Below, one piece after another: positions 1-7,797 of a stretch of DNA of 64,000 nucleotides. Within the stretch, counting starts at the first letter, position 1. The number at the start of each line of letters is the position of its first letter. The stretch is taken from assembly GCA_963760735.1 (NCBI GenBank), contig CAVXEB010000004.1, positions 186,001 through 250,000 on the forward strand, written 5' to 3'. A program made the translations under genes and the position numbers. This DNA comes from CF-46 sp963760735. GTDB lineage: Bacteria > Chloroflexota > Limnocylindria > Limnocylindrales > CSP1-4. The notes below the pieces were generated by a model. It saw only the letters and a list, made by a program, of their open reading frames with translations. It made no database searches and was not told the origin of the DNA.

Positions 1-105
1 GAGCTCGAGGACGGTCGCGTCGCCCATGGCCAGCCGGGCGAGGATCGCCCGCCTGGTCGGATCGGCGAGTGCAGCGAACGTCGTCGTGAGGGGATCGATC
101 GGCAT
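1..105 (-). CDS. ArsR-family transcriptional regulator, N-terminal 35 residues (cut by window edge)
   Basis: This is the start of a small winged-helix repressor; only the first 35 codons lie in the window and the rest continues to the left. The N-terminus reads FAALADPTRRAILARL, the hallmark first helices of the ArsR/SmtB-like family (the SdpR/metal-independent branch also begins like this). The start ATG is at 103-105. The gene is divergent from the cyclase at 214, and the 108-bp gap contains inverted repeats typical of an ArsR-type operator, so autoregulation and control of the divergent gene are plausible. The sensing residues are outside the window, so the inducer cannot be stated. Confidence 0.85.
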   Translation of the reverse strand, partial: MPIDPLTTTFAALADPTRRAILARLAMGDATVLEL

Positions 106-119
106 CTGTTCATCCTGTT

Positions 120-140
120 GGTTGTGCAACCGAGTGGTTG
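120..140. promoter_or_regulatory. Inverted-repeat operator between ArsR gene and cyclase
   Basis: The sequence contains GGTTG-TG-CAACC (120-131) overlapping CAACC-GAGT-GGTTG (127-140), i.e. three half-sites in alternating orientation. CAACC-N4-GGTTG dyads are common operator forms for SdpR-like ArsR proteins. The site lies 15-35 bases upstream of the regulator's ATG and next to a possible plus-strand -10 (AATACT, 141-146), so binding could silence both directions. Binding by this ArsR protein is inference. Confidence 0.6.
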
Positions 141-201
141 AATACTGCGCGGCCGACGCTCCCGTGTCAAGGGTCGTGCATGCCCCGACGCGGCCCGTGC
201 C

Positions 202-207
202 TAGACT
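202..207 (+). promoter_or_regulatory. -10 box of cyclase gene, probably leaderless
   Basis: TAGACT ends six bases before the ATG at 214. A -10 element this close places transcription start at or within a base or two of the A of ATG, so the mRNA would have no Shine-Dalgarno leader. The same arrangement recurs at 2182, 7730 and 8944. Confidence 0.55.
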
Positions 208-213
208 CTCGCC

Positions 214-1026
214 ATGGCCGACAGCCCGAGCTGGGGATCTCTTCTCCGGGGCAGTCCCGAAGCGCTCAACCGGACCCGCGCCCGGTTCCGCCATGTGCCG
301 AGTCCGCCGCGCTGCAAGATGTGCTACGCCCCGTTTGCGGGGATCGGCGGCGTCCTGCTCCGGCCGTGGTTCGGTCCCTGGGAGGCCAACCCGCGGCTCT
401 GCAAGACCTGCTTCGGGACGCTCGCCAAGGCCGGGCCCGGCGGCGCCGAGGTCGAGCTCAGCCTGCTGTTCGCCGACATCCGCGGGTCGACCGGCCTGGC
501 CGAACGCGTCGGGCCCGGCGCGTTCTCGGCGGTCGTCCAGGCGTTCTACGGCCACGCCGTCGATGCGATCGATCGCTCGAACGGGATCGTCGACAAGTTC
601 GTCGGCGATGAGGCGATCGGGCTGTTCATTCCGGGCCTGACGGGCCCGGACCACGCCGCCCGGGCCGTCGAGGCCGGCCGATCGCTGTTGGCGGCGGTCG
701 CGACCCCGGATGCGAGCCGCGACGGCCCGATCCCGGCCGGGGCCGCCGTGCATACCGGCATCGCCTATGTCGGCACGGTCGGGCCGTCCGGCGATGTCGG
801 CGACTTCACGGCCCTCGGCGACCCGGTCAACACCACCGCCCGGCTCGCGTCGCTGGCGGGGCCGGGCGAGCTCCTCGTCTCGATCGACGCGGCCGAGCGC
901 GCCGGGCTCGACATGACGGGCCTGACGCGTCGCGCGGTCGAGGTCCGCGGTCGCGAGGCGACGATCGACGTCGTCAGCCTGGGGTCGACCGGACGGACGG
1001 ACCCGGCCTCGAACGCGGTACCCTGA
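214..1026 (+). CDS. Class III adenylate/guanylate cyclase with N-terminal Cys4 zinc-ribbon-like segment
   Basis: A 270-residue cytoplasmic protein. Residues about 34-66 carry two CxxC pairs (C34/C37 and C63/C66) that could bind zinc. The cyclase homology domain follows, from about residue 80 to 255: FADIRGST has metal-binding D88, GDEAIG has the second metal Asp D132, K128 and D203 occupy the adenine-recognition positions, and N206/R210 sit at the transition-state positions. The full catalytic set with the Lys/Asp pair predicts ATP to cAMP. There is no transmembrane segment. It is divergent from an ArsR-type regulator and its promoter suggests a leaderless transcript. The function of the Cys4 segment is not known; a redox or metal input is a guess. 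Confidence 0.85.
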   Translation: MADSPSWGSLLRGSPEALNRTRARFRHVPSPPRCKMCYAPFAGIGGVLLRPWFGPWEANPRLCKTCFGTLAKAGPGGAEVELSLLFADIRGSTGLAERVGPGAFSAVVQAFYGHAVDAIDRSNGIVDKFVGDEAIGLFIPGLTGPDHAARAVEAGRSLLAAVATPDASRDGPIPAGAAVHTGIAYVGTVGPSGDVGDFTALGDPVNTTARLASLAGPGELLVSIDAAERAGLDMTGLTRRAVEVRGREATIDVVSLGSTGRTDPASNAVP

Positions 1027-1105
1027 GCGACCTGATGACCGGATGGCTCGCCCGGCGCCCCGAGGACGCTTGGCGCTCGTTGATCTCGAACCAGAACGGC
1101 TGATC

Positions 1106-1140
1106 CGCCCCTTCCAGCACCAGCGTCAGTGGAAGGGGCG
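1106..1140 (+). other. Perfect 11-bp inverted repeat (hairpin) before the GTPase gene
   Basis: CGCCCCTTCCA (1106-1116) pairs exactly with TGGAAGGGGCG (1130-1140) around a 13-base loop. It stands between the cyclase stop (1026) and the GTPase start (1227) in a 200-bp gap with no other recognisable content. No T-run follows, so it is either a U-less terminator for the cyclase or a leader structure of the GTPase mRNA. Confidence 0.5.
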
Positions 1141-1226
1141 AGGACCGGACGCGTGCCGCTCGTCGCAGCCTGATCGGCTGCGCGCCACGCGTCGCTGCTC
1201 GCCCGTCGAGGAACGGAGCCAGTCCC

Positions 1227-2156
1227 ATGCCCATGCCGCATCGAACGTTCGCCGCCGTGGCGAAACGACGCCTCGTCGGGAAGGAGGGTCGCGAACGGAT
1301 CCGCGAGGTCCGCGCGCTCCTCGCCGAGCTGCCCGACTACCGCAACGGGCCCTACGCGGACCTCCGCAAGTCGCTCCTCGCGGAGATCGACGACACACGA
1401 GTGCGGTCGAGCGCGGTCCACCGCGATTCGATCGCGGTCCGGCGAGAAGGCGCCGCCCAGATCGCGCTGGTCGGACCGCCGAACGTCGGCAAGTCGTCGC
1501 TGCTCCAGGCCCTGTCCGAGATCCAGATCAAGACCGGCGACTACGCCTTCACGACGCTCCGCCCGGTGCCCGCGCTCACCCGGATCCGCGGTGTCCTCGT
1601 CCAGCTCGTCGAGATCCCGGGCCTGATCGAGGGCGCGGCCGAGGACCGCGGCGGCGGGCGGGCGCTGCTCGGCGTCCTGCGATCGGCCGACGCGATCCTC
1701 TACTGCGTCCGGGCGAGCGACGATCCGGCCGAGCTGAACGTCGTGCGGAACGAGGTCGGGGCGGCCGGCATCGAGCTCCCGGCTGCGGTTGCGATGACGC
1801 GTGCCGACGAGGCCGACCCCGGCGCGCTCGATCGGATCGTCCTGGCCGTCCCGGACCTGCCGGTCCTCGCGGTGTCCGTGCTCCACGAGGCGTCGCTGGA
1901 CGCCGTCCGATCGACCGTCTGGGACCTCACCGGGCTGATCGCGGTCCGGCTCCGGTCCGACGGCGTCGTCGAGGAGGAGCCGCTCGCGCTCCACCCGCCC
2001 GCGACGGTCGAGGACGTCGCCGACACGATCCATCACGACCTGGCCGCCTCGTTCGCGGGCGCCCGGGTCTGGGGTCCGTCGGCCAAGTTCGACGGCCAGC
2101 GCGTCGGTCGCGATCACGAGGTGGCCGACGGCGACGTGGTCGAGATCCTTCGCTGA
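1227..2156 (+). CDS. DRG/Obg-like GTPase with C-terminal TGS domain
   Basis: A 309-residue P-loop GTPase. The N-terminal 75 residues are helical and charged, as in DRG proteins. The G domain has G1 GPPNVGKSS (near residues 83-91), the switch I region ending in TTLRPVPA, and G3 EIPGLIEGA. The G4 position reads TRAD instead of NKxD, which may loosen guanine specificity. The last 65 or so residues (HPPATVEDVADTIH onward, ending GDVVEILR) form a TGS domain. DRG proteins are ribosome-associated in archaea and eukaryotes; a translation-linked role here is inference. A second in-frame ATG six bases downstream is an alternative start. A strong hairpin precedes the gene. Confidence 0.85.
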   Translation: MPMPHRTFAAVAKRRLVGKEGRERIREVRALLAELPDYRNGPYADLRKSLLAEIDDTRVRSSAVHRDSIAVRREGAAQIALVGPPNVGKSSLLQALSEIQIKTGDYAFTTLRPVPALTRIRGVLVQLVEIPGLIEGAAEDRGGGRALLGVLRSADAILYCVRASDDPAELNVVRNEVGAAGIELPAAVAMTRADEADPGALDRIVLAVPDLPVLAVSVLHEASLDAVRSTVWDLTGLIAVRLRSDGVVEEEPLALHPPATVEDVADTIHHDLAASFAGARVWGPSAKFDGQRVGRDHEVADGDVVEILR

Positions 2157-2181
2157 TCGCCCCGTCGAGGACGCCGATCGC

Positions 2182-2187
2182 TAGGCT
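2182..2187 (+). promoter_or_regulatory. -10 box of Gfo/Idh gene, probably leaderless
   Basis: TAGGCT is followed by six bases and then the GTG start at 2194, the same spacing as at 202 and 7730. It lies just after the GTPase stop, so the dehydrogenase may be transcribed independently. Confidence 0.45.
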
Positions 2188-2193
2188 GTCGGA

Positions 2194-3372
2194 GTGACGC
2201 GAACGATCGGGATCGGCGTGATCGGGATGGGCTGGATGGGCGACGTCCACAGCCGCGCCTACCGGCTCGCTCCCGATCGCTTCCACGAGCGCGGCGTCGA
2301 GACGCGCCTGATCGCCTGTGCGGACGTCGACGCGGGGCGGGCCGACGCGGCGCGCGGCCGCTTCGGGTTCGAGCGGGCTTCGACGGATTGGCGCGACGTC
2401 GTCGCCGACCCACGGATCGAGGCGATCAGCGTGACCGCGCCGAACGCCGCCCATCTCGAGGTGATCGAGGCCGCCCTCGACGCCGGCAAGCACGTCCTGT
2501 GCGAGAAACCGGTCGGCCGGACGCCGGAGGAGACGATCGCCGCGGCGGACCTCGCCCGCGGCCGCGGGCTGATCACGTTCGCGGGCTACAACTATCGCTG
2601 GGCCCCGCTCGTGCAGCGAGCCCGGGCTCTGATCGCCGCCGGCGAGATCGGCGACGTGACCCACTACCGCGGCCGGTTCCTGAACGGCTACGCGAAGGAC
2701 CCCAACGGGGTGCTCTCCTGGCGGTTCCTCGCGGAGCAGGGCTACGGGACGCTGTCGGACCTGCTGTCCCACGCGATCGACATGGCGCTCCTCCTCGGGG
2801 GAGCGATCGCGGAGGTCGTCGGCAACCGGGCGACGTTCATCCCGGAGCGACCCCTCCCCCGCCCCGGCGGGACCCACTACGACACGGCCTCGGCCGACGA
2901 TCCGCGGGGGGCCGTGACGAACGAGGACTACGTCGGGGCGCTCGTCCGGTTCGCAAACGGGGCCCAGGGTACGCTCGAGGCCTGCCGGGTGATCACGGGT
3001 CCCGCGTGCGATCTCGCATTCGAGATCCACGGGTCCCGCGGAGCGCTGGCCTGGACGTTCGAGCGGATGAACGAGCTGCGGCGGTACCGCCGCGTCGACG
3101 CGGCCCCGGCCGACGAGGGCTGGACCGTGGAGCTGAGCGGACCTGCCCACCCGTTCCACGCGGCCTTCAACCCGGGCTGGGGCACCGGGCTCGGCTACGA
3201 CGACCTCGCGGTCATCGAGGTCGCGGAGTTCCTCGACGCGATCGTCACGGGGACGCCCGGGTCGCCGAGCTTCGAGGACGCCGCAGCGGTGGCCCGCGTC
3301 CAGCTCGCGATCGCCTCGTCGTGGTCGACCGGAGCGTGGTCTCGAGTCAGTCGGCCGGGATCGGCTCGCTGA
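2194..3372 (+). CDS. Gfo/Idh/MocA-family NAD(P)-dependent oxidoreductase
   Basis: A 392-residue soluble dehydrogenase of the sugar/inositol type. The N-terminus forms a Rossmann fold with the dinucleotide loop GVIGMGWMG (residues 8-16). The family signature EKPVGRTPEET follows the fourth strand and supplies the catalytic Lys. DLLSHAIDMALLLGG in the C-terminal domain holds the conserved Asp/His pair. The length is normal for the family. The substrate (a polyol or sugar) cannot be deduced. It starts with GTG just behind a -10 box. The 3' end overlaps the convergent small ORF at 3347 by 26 bases. Confidence 0.88.
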   Translation: MTRTIGIGVIGMGWMGDVHSRAYRLAPDRFHERGVETRLIACADVDAGRADAARGRFGFERASTDWRDVVADPRIEAISVTAPNAAHLEVIEAALDAGKHVLCEKPVGRTPEETIAAADLARGRGLITFAGYNYRWAPLVQRARALIAAGEIGDVTHYRGRFLNGYAKDPNGVLSWRFLAEQGYGTLSDLLSHAIDMALLLGGAIAEVVGNRATFIPERPLPRPGGTHYDTASADDPRGAVTNEDYVGALVRFANGAQGTLEACRVITGPACDLAFEIHGSRGALAWTFERMNELRRYRRVDAAPADEGWTVELSGPAHPFHAAFNPGWGTGLGYDDLAVIEVAEFLDAIVTGTPGSPSFEDAAAVARVQLAIASSWSTGAWSRVSRPGSAR

Positions 3373-3583
3373 TCGAGGGCGCCGTGTCACCGGCCGGCTG
3401 TCCCAGCGGCCTCGGGTCGGTCACGGGGCGGGTCATCGTGGAGCTCGTCTGGCGGACGTCGTAGAACACCGGGAAGAGGTCCCGGATCGAGGCCCGCATC
3501 ATCGTCTCGATCGCCGTTCGGTCGAACGGTGTCGCCAGGCGGAGCGTGGCCTCGTCCGCACCCGGATCGTACGTCGCCGGCAT
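3347..3583 (-). pseudogene. Truncated GNAT-acetyltransferase-like fragment (78 residues)
   Basis: The ORF begins with the N-terminal strand and first helices of a GNAT protein (LATPFDRTAIETMMRASIRD, then LFPVFYDVRQTSS) but stops after 78 residues, before any acetyl-CoA-binding motif. The last 30 residues (TRPVTDPRPLGQPAG onward) are Pro-rich and unlike GNAT. It lies between a convergent dehydrogenase gene and a divergent PLP-enzyme gene. A decayed acetyltransferase is the simplest reading; a short functional peptide cannot be excluded. No clear ribosome-binding site is visible. Confidence 0.4.
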
Positions 3584-3616
3584 CACCGCGGAAGGCAGTC
3601 GTGCCAAGATGCGGGC

Positions 3617-4588
3617 ATGACGACACCGATCGCGATGGTCTCGATCGCCGAGCTGCAGCCGGACGCGATCCGGGCCGCCCGGGACGCGATCGACCCGGTC
3701 TTCCTCGACGCTCCGCAGTATGTCCACGAAGGCCTGTCGGCCCGTCTCGGCGTCCCGGTGATCGTCAAGGTCGAGACCCTCAACCCGATCCGTGCGTTCA
3801 AGGGCCGGGGCACGTCGTTCGTCATCCGGGCGCTCGCCCGGGAGGGTCGGATCGGCCCGGACCGCCCGGTCGTGTGCGCCTCCGCGGGAAACTTCGGCCA
3901 GGGGATCGCGTACGCCGCCCGCGAGCTCGGCATCCCGTCGGTCGTCTACGCGTCGGTCCGGGCGAACCCCGGCAAGGTGGCCCGGATGCGGGCGCTCGGC
4001 GCCGACGTCATCCAGGTCGGCGAGGACTTCGACGGCGCGCGGGCCGGGGCCGATGCCCATGCGGCGCGGACCGGGGCAGTCCTGCTGATCGACGGCGAGG
4101 ACCCCCGGATCGCGGCCGGCGCGGGAACCCTCGCGGTCGAGATCACCGACGCCGTCGCGGCGGGGCGGCTACCGGCTCCCGCGATCGTGTCCGTCCCGGT
4201 CGGCAACGGGGCGCTGATCAACGGCATTGGCTCGTGGTTGCGAGGCGCCGCGCCGGCGTGCCGGGTCGTCGGCGTCCAGGCCGAGGGAGCCGCCGCGATG
4301 ACGCTGTCGTGGCGCGCCGGCCGGCCGATCGACACCGACGCCGTCACGACCTACGCCGACGGCATCGCGGCCCGGGTCTCGATTCCGGCGGCCGTGGAGG
4401 CGATGGCGGGCCGAGTCGACGAGATGCGGCTCGTCGACGACGACGCCCTGCGGGCGACCCAGGCGGAGCTGACGGCGGAGCTCGGGATCACCGTCGAGGG
4501 CGCGGCTGCGGCGTCCTGGGCGGGTCTCCTCGCTGGACCACGACCCGACGGGCCGGCCGTGGTGATCATCACCGGCAGCAACATCTGA
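3617..4588 (+). CDS. Threonine dehydratase-like PLP enzyme (fold type II)
   Basis: A 323-residue tryptophan-synthase-beta superfamily enzyme. The PLP lysine is in IRAFKGRG (about residue 59), the substrate loop is SAGNFGQG (residues 90-97), and VPVGNGALINGIGSW gives the phosphate-binding Gly-rich loop, here GNGA rather than GGGG. There is no C-terminal ACT regulatory domain, so it resembles catabolic threonine/serine dehydratases or related lyases. The precise substrate is uncertain. A weak -10-like CAAGAT sits six bases before the ATG. It is divergent from the GNAT fragment. Confidence 0.8.
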   Translation: MTTPIAMVSIAELQPDAIRAARDAIDPVFLDAPQYVHEGLSARLGVPVIVKVETLNPIRAFKGRGTSFVIRALAREGRIGPDRPVVCASAGNFGQGIAYAARELGIPSVVYASVRANPGKVARMRALGADVIQVGEDFDGARAGADAHAARTGAVLLIDGEDPRIAAGAGTLAVEITDAVAAGRLPAPAIVSVPVGNGALINGIGSWLRGAAPACRVVGVQAEGAAAMTLSWRAGRPIDTDAVTTYADGIAARVSIPAAVEAMAGRVDEMRLVDDDALRATQAELTAELGITVEGAAAASWAGLLAGPRPDGPAVVIITGSNI

Positions 4589-4631
4589 CCGACGGCTCGG
4601 GGGTCGGCGCCGCTCGGCGCCGCCCGCCGGT

Positions 4632-6020
4632 TCAGCCCGCCGTCGGCAGGCGCCCGTCGCGTCGGGCGTCGTGCAGGATCGTCCAGACCTCCTCCTGGAC
4701 GCCGCGGAGTCGCATCGCGGCGTCGAGCGCGGGCCTGCCGTGCCGTTCGAGGAGCACGCGCTCCACGTCCGGATCCCGCGTCCGCCGGAGGAGCGTCGCG
4801 TCGTCCCAGACAGCTGGGCCGGAACAGCAGTCCTCGAGGTCGATCCAGACCACGCCGTGCTCGCCGACGAGCGCGTTCCGCGGGAAGGCATCGCCGTGCA
4901 GGAGCCCGCGGTCGGAGGTCTCGGCAAGCAGGTCTGCCAGGGCGACATCGCGGTCCGCCGCGAGCCGCGCAGAGCGGGCCGGCGACAGGAGGCCGCTCGC
5001 CACCGCGAAGGCAAGCGCCAGATCGAGATCGTCGACGGCCGGGACGAGGAGCGGCAGCACCGGCGGCGACGGCAGCGTGGCCATCGCCGCATGAAGCCGA
5101 TCGAGCGCCTCGAGCGCCGTCGATGGCCGCGGGACCGTCCCGTCCTCGTGATCGACGAACGCGCAGGGCGTCATCCACCACCCGTCGAGCTCATGCGGAC
5201 CGGGCGGGATCAGCGGGCTCGGAGCCATCACGTCCGCCCCGACCGAGGCCAGCGCGGTGACGAGCGCGACCTCCCGCTCGAGCCAGGGTCGTGGGTCGCC
5301 CCGGATCTGCGCCGTGAACGTCGCCACTCGGACGACCACGGGCGTCGGTGCGAGGTGGACGACGACGTTGCTGCCGTCCTTCAGGATGCGTGGATCGCTC
5401 ACCTCGAGGCCGTGGCCGCGACCCAGGGCGATGGCGGCGGCGACCGGGTCGCCGCGACCCCGTCCGTCGATCGGCACGGACGTCACGGCCGGGACCGGGT
5501 CGTCGAGCCGCAGGACGAGCTGGTCGACGGACGTCCCGCGGGCAGCAGACAGCTCCAGGTCCGCGCCGATCACGCGGAACCCGGCATGCTCCAGGATCCG
5601 GCGCGACGCGATGTTGTCGGCGGCGACCCATGCGTGGAGCGGGCGGTCGGGGACGATCGCGACGAAGAGCGCGAGCGCCCGGCGCCCGATGCCCCGTCCC
5701 CACCACGCCCGATCGAGCCAGTAGCCGACCTCGACGTGGCCGTCACGCTCGAACCGGGCGATGCTCCCGGCAACCGCGTCGTCGGCGAGGATCGTGCGCG
5801 CGACCACCGACGGGTCGGACCGGATCCGCGCCCAGTGGGTGTCGAACGCCACCCGATCGTCGCTGTCCGGGCTCGTGAACGCGACCATCCACCGCGCGAC
5901 GGGGTCCTGCTGCGCCCGGAAGAAGCCGTCGAGGTCATCGTCCTCGACCGGTTGGAGGCGCACGACGGCCGGGGGCGGGCCCGCAACCGCCTCCACGCTC
6001 GGCCGCTCGGGATCCGACAT
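4632..6020 (-). CDS. GNAT acetyltransferase fused to APH-type phosphotransferase
   Basis: A 462-residue two-domain protein. Residues about 18-175 are a RimJ/RimL-like GNAT domain: RAWWGRGIGRRAL (104-116) is the acetyl-CoA loop and ADNIASRRILEHAGF is the conserved C-terminal motif. Residues about 195-455 are an aminoglycoside-phosphotransferase/choline-kinase fold: the catalytic loop is HGDAFPRN (375-382) and the metal-binding Asp is D394 in VWIDLED. Both active sites look intact. The order matches bifunctional AAC(6')-APH(2'') resistance enzymes, but similarity is at fold level only, so the substrates are unknown. GGAGGGG precedes ATG 6020. A possible -10 (TAGAAT, 6095-6100) overlaps the NIPSNAP stop. 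Confidence 0.85.
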   Translation of the reverse strand: MSDPERPSVEAVAGPPPAVVRLQPVEDDDLDGFFRAQQDPVARWMVAFTSPDSDDRVAFDTHWARIRSDPSVVARTILADDAVAGSIARFERDGHVEVGYWLDRAWWGRGIGRRALALFVAIVPDRPLHAWVAADNIASRRILEHAGFRVIGADLELSAARGTSVDQLVLRLDDPVPAVTSVPIDGRGRGDPVAAAIALGRGHGLEVSDPRILKDGSNVVVHLAPTPVVVRVATFTAQIRGDPRPWLEREVALVTALASVGADVMAPSPLIPPGPHELDGWWMTPCAFVDHEDGTVPRPSTALEALDRLHAAMATLPSPPVLPLLVPAVDDLDLALAFAVASGLLSPARSARLAADRDVALADLLAETSDRGLLHGDAFPRNALVGEHGVVWIDLEDCCSGPAVWDDATLLRRTRDPDVERVLLERHGRPALDAAMRLRGVQEEVWTILHDARRDGRLPTAG

Positions 6021-6097
6021 CGCCCCTCCGGCACCGCACGGCCACCGCCGCGCGAGGAGGTTGCGTGGTTGCCCGGGCGACGGACCGCGGGGCGATT

Positions 6098-6511
6098 CTA
6101 GCCCGGGACGAAGGTCCGGCGGGTCGATACCGTCCAGCCGTCGGGCGGTCCGTCGGGGCGCACGCCCGGACGCTCGCCGTCGATGGGCCACGGCAGGATC
6201 GTCATCGGCCCACCCTCGCGATGGATCACCGTGTCGAGGAAGACGACGTCGTACTCGAGGACGTTCGCCATCGCCTCGGCCTCGTTCGCCTGCCACCAGC
6301 CGGTGCCGTAGTAGGCCGCCTTCCGGGCCTCGCGATCGGCCTCGTCGGCGTAGGTCCGCAGCCAGACGAACGTGCTCGTGTCCCGGTCGACGCCGGCGAA
6401 CTCGACCTGCGAGCCGCCCGCCTCGTTGCGCCGGGCGGCCTCCTCGAAGAAGGCGATCCACCACGACATCCGGTCGCGCTTGATCCGGTATCGGCGGAGT
6501 TCGGTGATCAT
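6098..6511 (-). CDS. NIPSNAP-family protein
   Basis: A 137-residue ferredoxin-like (dimeric alpha-beta barrel) protein beginning MITELRRYRIKRDRM. WLRTYADEADREARKAAYYG is the central NIPSNAP signature, and VVFLDTVIH is a core strand. The family is widespread without a defined biochemical role in bacteria. I chose the ATG at 6511 because the strand begins there; GGGAGGA lies upstream. A longer start at 6562 adds 17 residues without family similarity. The stop codon is 77 bases upstream of the GNAT-APH start, and the two are probably co-transcribed. Confidence 0.75.
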   Translation of the reverse strand: MITELRRYRIKRDRMSWWIAFFEEAARRNEAGGSQVEFAGVDRDTSTFVWLRTYADEADREARKAAYYGTGWWQANEAEAMANVLEYDVVFLDTVIHREGGPMTILPWPIDGERPGVRPDGPPDGWTVSTRRTFVPG

Positions 6512-6618
6512 GCTCGGTTGGTCCTCCCTGTTTGCTCGCAGGGTCGCTGTCGTTCCGGTCATCGTCCGTCAACAATCGACACCTTGACGCCCATCCTCGG
6601 GCGCCGGACGATCGCCCC

Positions 6619-6825
6619 GTGGACGACGATCCCGGTCTGGACCCTCGCGAAGCCGCCCGCGCCCGTCGTCGCGATCACGACGCGAGCGCGGAGGCACGCG
6701 ACCTTCTCCGCCCCGGCATGGGCAAGGTCTTCAAGCAGATCCAGGATGCCCAGAAGCGCGCGGCGGACGAGACCCCTGCGCCGGTCTCCGGACCGCGCCG
6801 TCGCCGGCGTCGGCCGAGCGCCTGA
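6619..6825 (+). CDS. Small basic hypothetical protein (68 residues)
   Basis: The ORF starts GTG at 6619 and encodes a hydrophilic peptide: an Asp/Arg-rich first half, then GMGKVFKQIQDAQKRAADE, which should be helical, and a C-terminal run of arginines. Codon third positions are G/C-rich as in real genes here. It fills an otherwise empty plus-strand gap between two minus-strand genes. I recognise no family, and the start could also be an upstream codon. Confidence 0.4.
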   Translation: MDDDPGLDPREAARARRRDHDASAEARDLLRPGMGKVFKQIQDAQKRAADETPAPVSGPRRRRRRPSA

Positions 6826-6844
6826 GCCGTTCCGTCGAACGGTG

Positions 6845-7723
6845 TCAGGCGCGGGCGGCCCGGATCGCGTCGAGGACGATGGCGAAGGCGGCGGTCGTCG
6901 AGGGTGAGACCGCGAGCTGGACGTGGTCGGCCCCGGTCGCCTGCCACTCGCGGAGGGCGTCGGCGATCGCGCCGGCATCGAGGGGCAGCGCGGAGCCACC
7001 ATCCGCGGCCTCGTCGACCTCGACCCCGACGGTGACCTGGAGGGTCGACGGATCGCGGCCCTCTGCCGCGCACGCCGCCAGCAGATCGGTGTGGCGACCG
7101 CGATAGCGTTCGTCCGGGCGGCCGAACCAGGCGGTCTGCCACGCGTCGGCGTGTCGGGCGGTGAGGCGGAGCATCCGCTCCCCCTTGGCGGCGACGAGGA
7201 TCGGCAGGTCGGGGCGGATCGGAGCCGGCCGGATCTGGGCGTCGCGAAGCTGGCTCCAGGTCCCGTCGATCGACACCCGCTCCCCATGCACGAGCGGGAC
7301 GATGATCCGGAGGGCCTCTTCGAACCGGCCGACCCGATGGTCGAACGGGTAGCCGAACGCCTCGTACTCGGGCTCGTGCCAGCCGCAGCCGAGCCCGAGG
7401 ATCACCCGGCCGCCGGACACGTCGTCGACCGTCGCCGCCATCTTCGCGAGCAGGCCGGCAGGGCGGAACGACGTCGCCAGCACGAGCGTGCCGAGCTCGA
7501 CCCGTCGCGTCGTCGCGGCCAGGGCGCTCAGGAGGGTCCACGCCTCGTGGTAGCCGGTCTCCGACCCGACCGGCTTGCCCTCCTCGCGGTAGAAGAAGTG
7601 GTCGCTGAGCCAGAGGCTGTCGGCCCCGCCGTCCTCCGCCTGGCGCGCGAGGCCGAGGATGTCCGTCCACGTCCCGCCGGCGCCATCCTCGGCCGCCTGG
7701 GGGAGCATCAGCCCGATCTGCAT
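6845..7723 (-). CDS. Luciferase-like (LLM class) F420-dependent oxidoreductase
   Basis: A 292-residue TIM-barrel flavin/F420 enzyme. It starts MQIGLMLPQ, followed by ADSLWLSDHFFY, TRRVELGTLVLATSFRPAGLLAKMA and VSGGRVILGLGCGWHEPEYEAFG, all standard LLM motifs. PILVAAKGERMLRLTARHADAWQT forms the C-terminal barrel strands. The family commonly uses reduced F420 or FMNH2; which cofactor applies here cannot be read directly. Its -10 box (TAGACT at 7730-7735) lies six bases from the ATG, so the mRNA is probably leaderless. Confidence 0.88.
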   Translation of the reverse strand: MQIGLMLPQAAEDGAGGTWTDILGLARQAEDGGADSLWLSDHFFYREEGKPVGSETGYHEAWTLLSALAATTRRVELGTLVLATSFRPAGLLAKMAATVDDVSGGRVILGLGCGWHEPEYEAFGYPFDHRVGRFEEALRIIVPLVHGERVSIDGTWSQLRDAQIRPAPIRPDLPILVAAKGERMLRLTARHADAWQTAWFGRPDERYRGRHTDLLAACAAEGRDPSTLQVTVGVEVDEAADGGSALPLDAGAIADALREWQATGADHVQLAVSPSTTAAFAIVLDAIRAARA

Positions 7724-7729
7724 CGGCCG

Positions 7730-7735
7730 AGTCTA
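7730..7735 (-). promoter_or_regulatory. -10 box of LLM oxidoreductase gene, leaderless
   Basis: On the minus strand TAGACT is followed by CGGCCG and then the ATG at 7723. It is the same hexamer and the same six-base spacing as the cyclase promoter at 202. Confidence 0.55.
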
Positions 7736-7797
7736 GATCGCCCCGACGATCGATCGCGCGGTCGCCCGCCGCTTGACGGCGAGCGGACGATGAAGCC

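Noticed and set aside
765..2117. A 450-codon minus-strand frame
   Set aside because: It opposes the cyclase and the GTPase, both of which have all expected motifs.
4632..6575. A single 647-residue protein including the NIPSNAP region
   Set aside because: The first 185 codons are out-of-frame NIPSNAP sequence; the real GNAT-APH protein starts at 6020.
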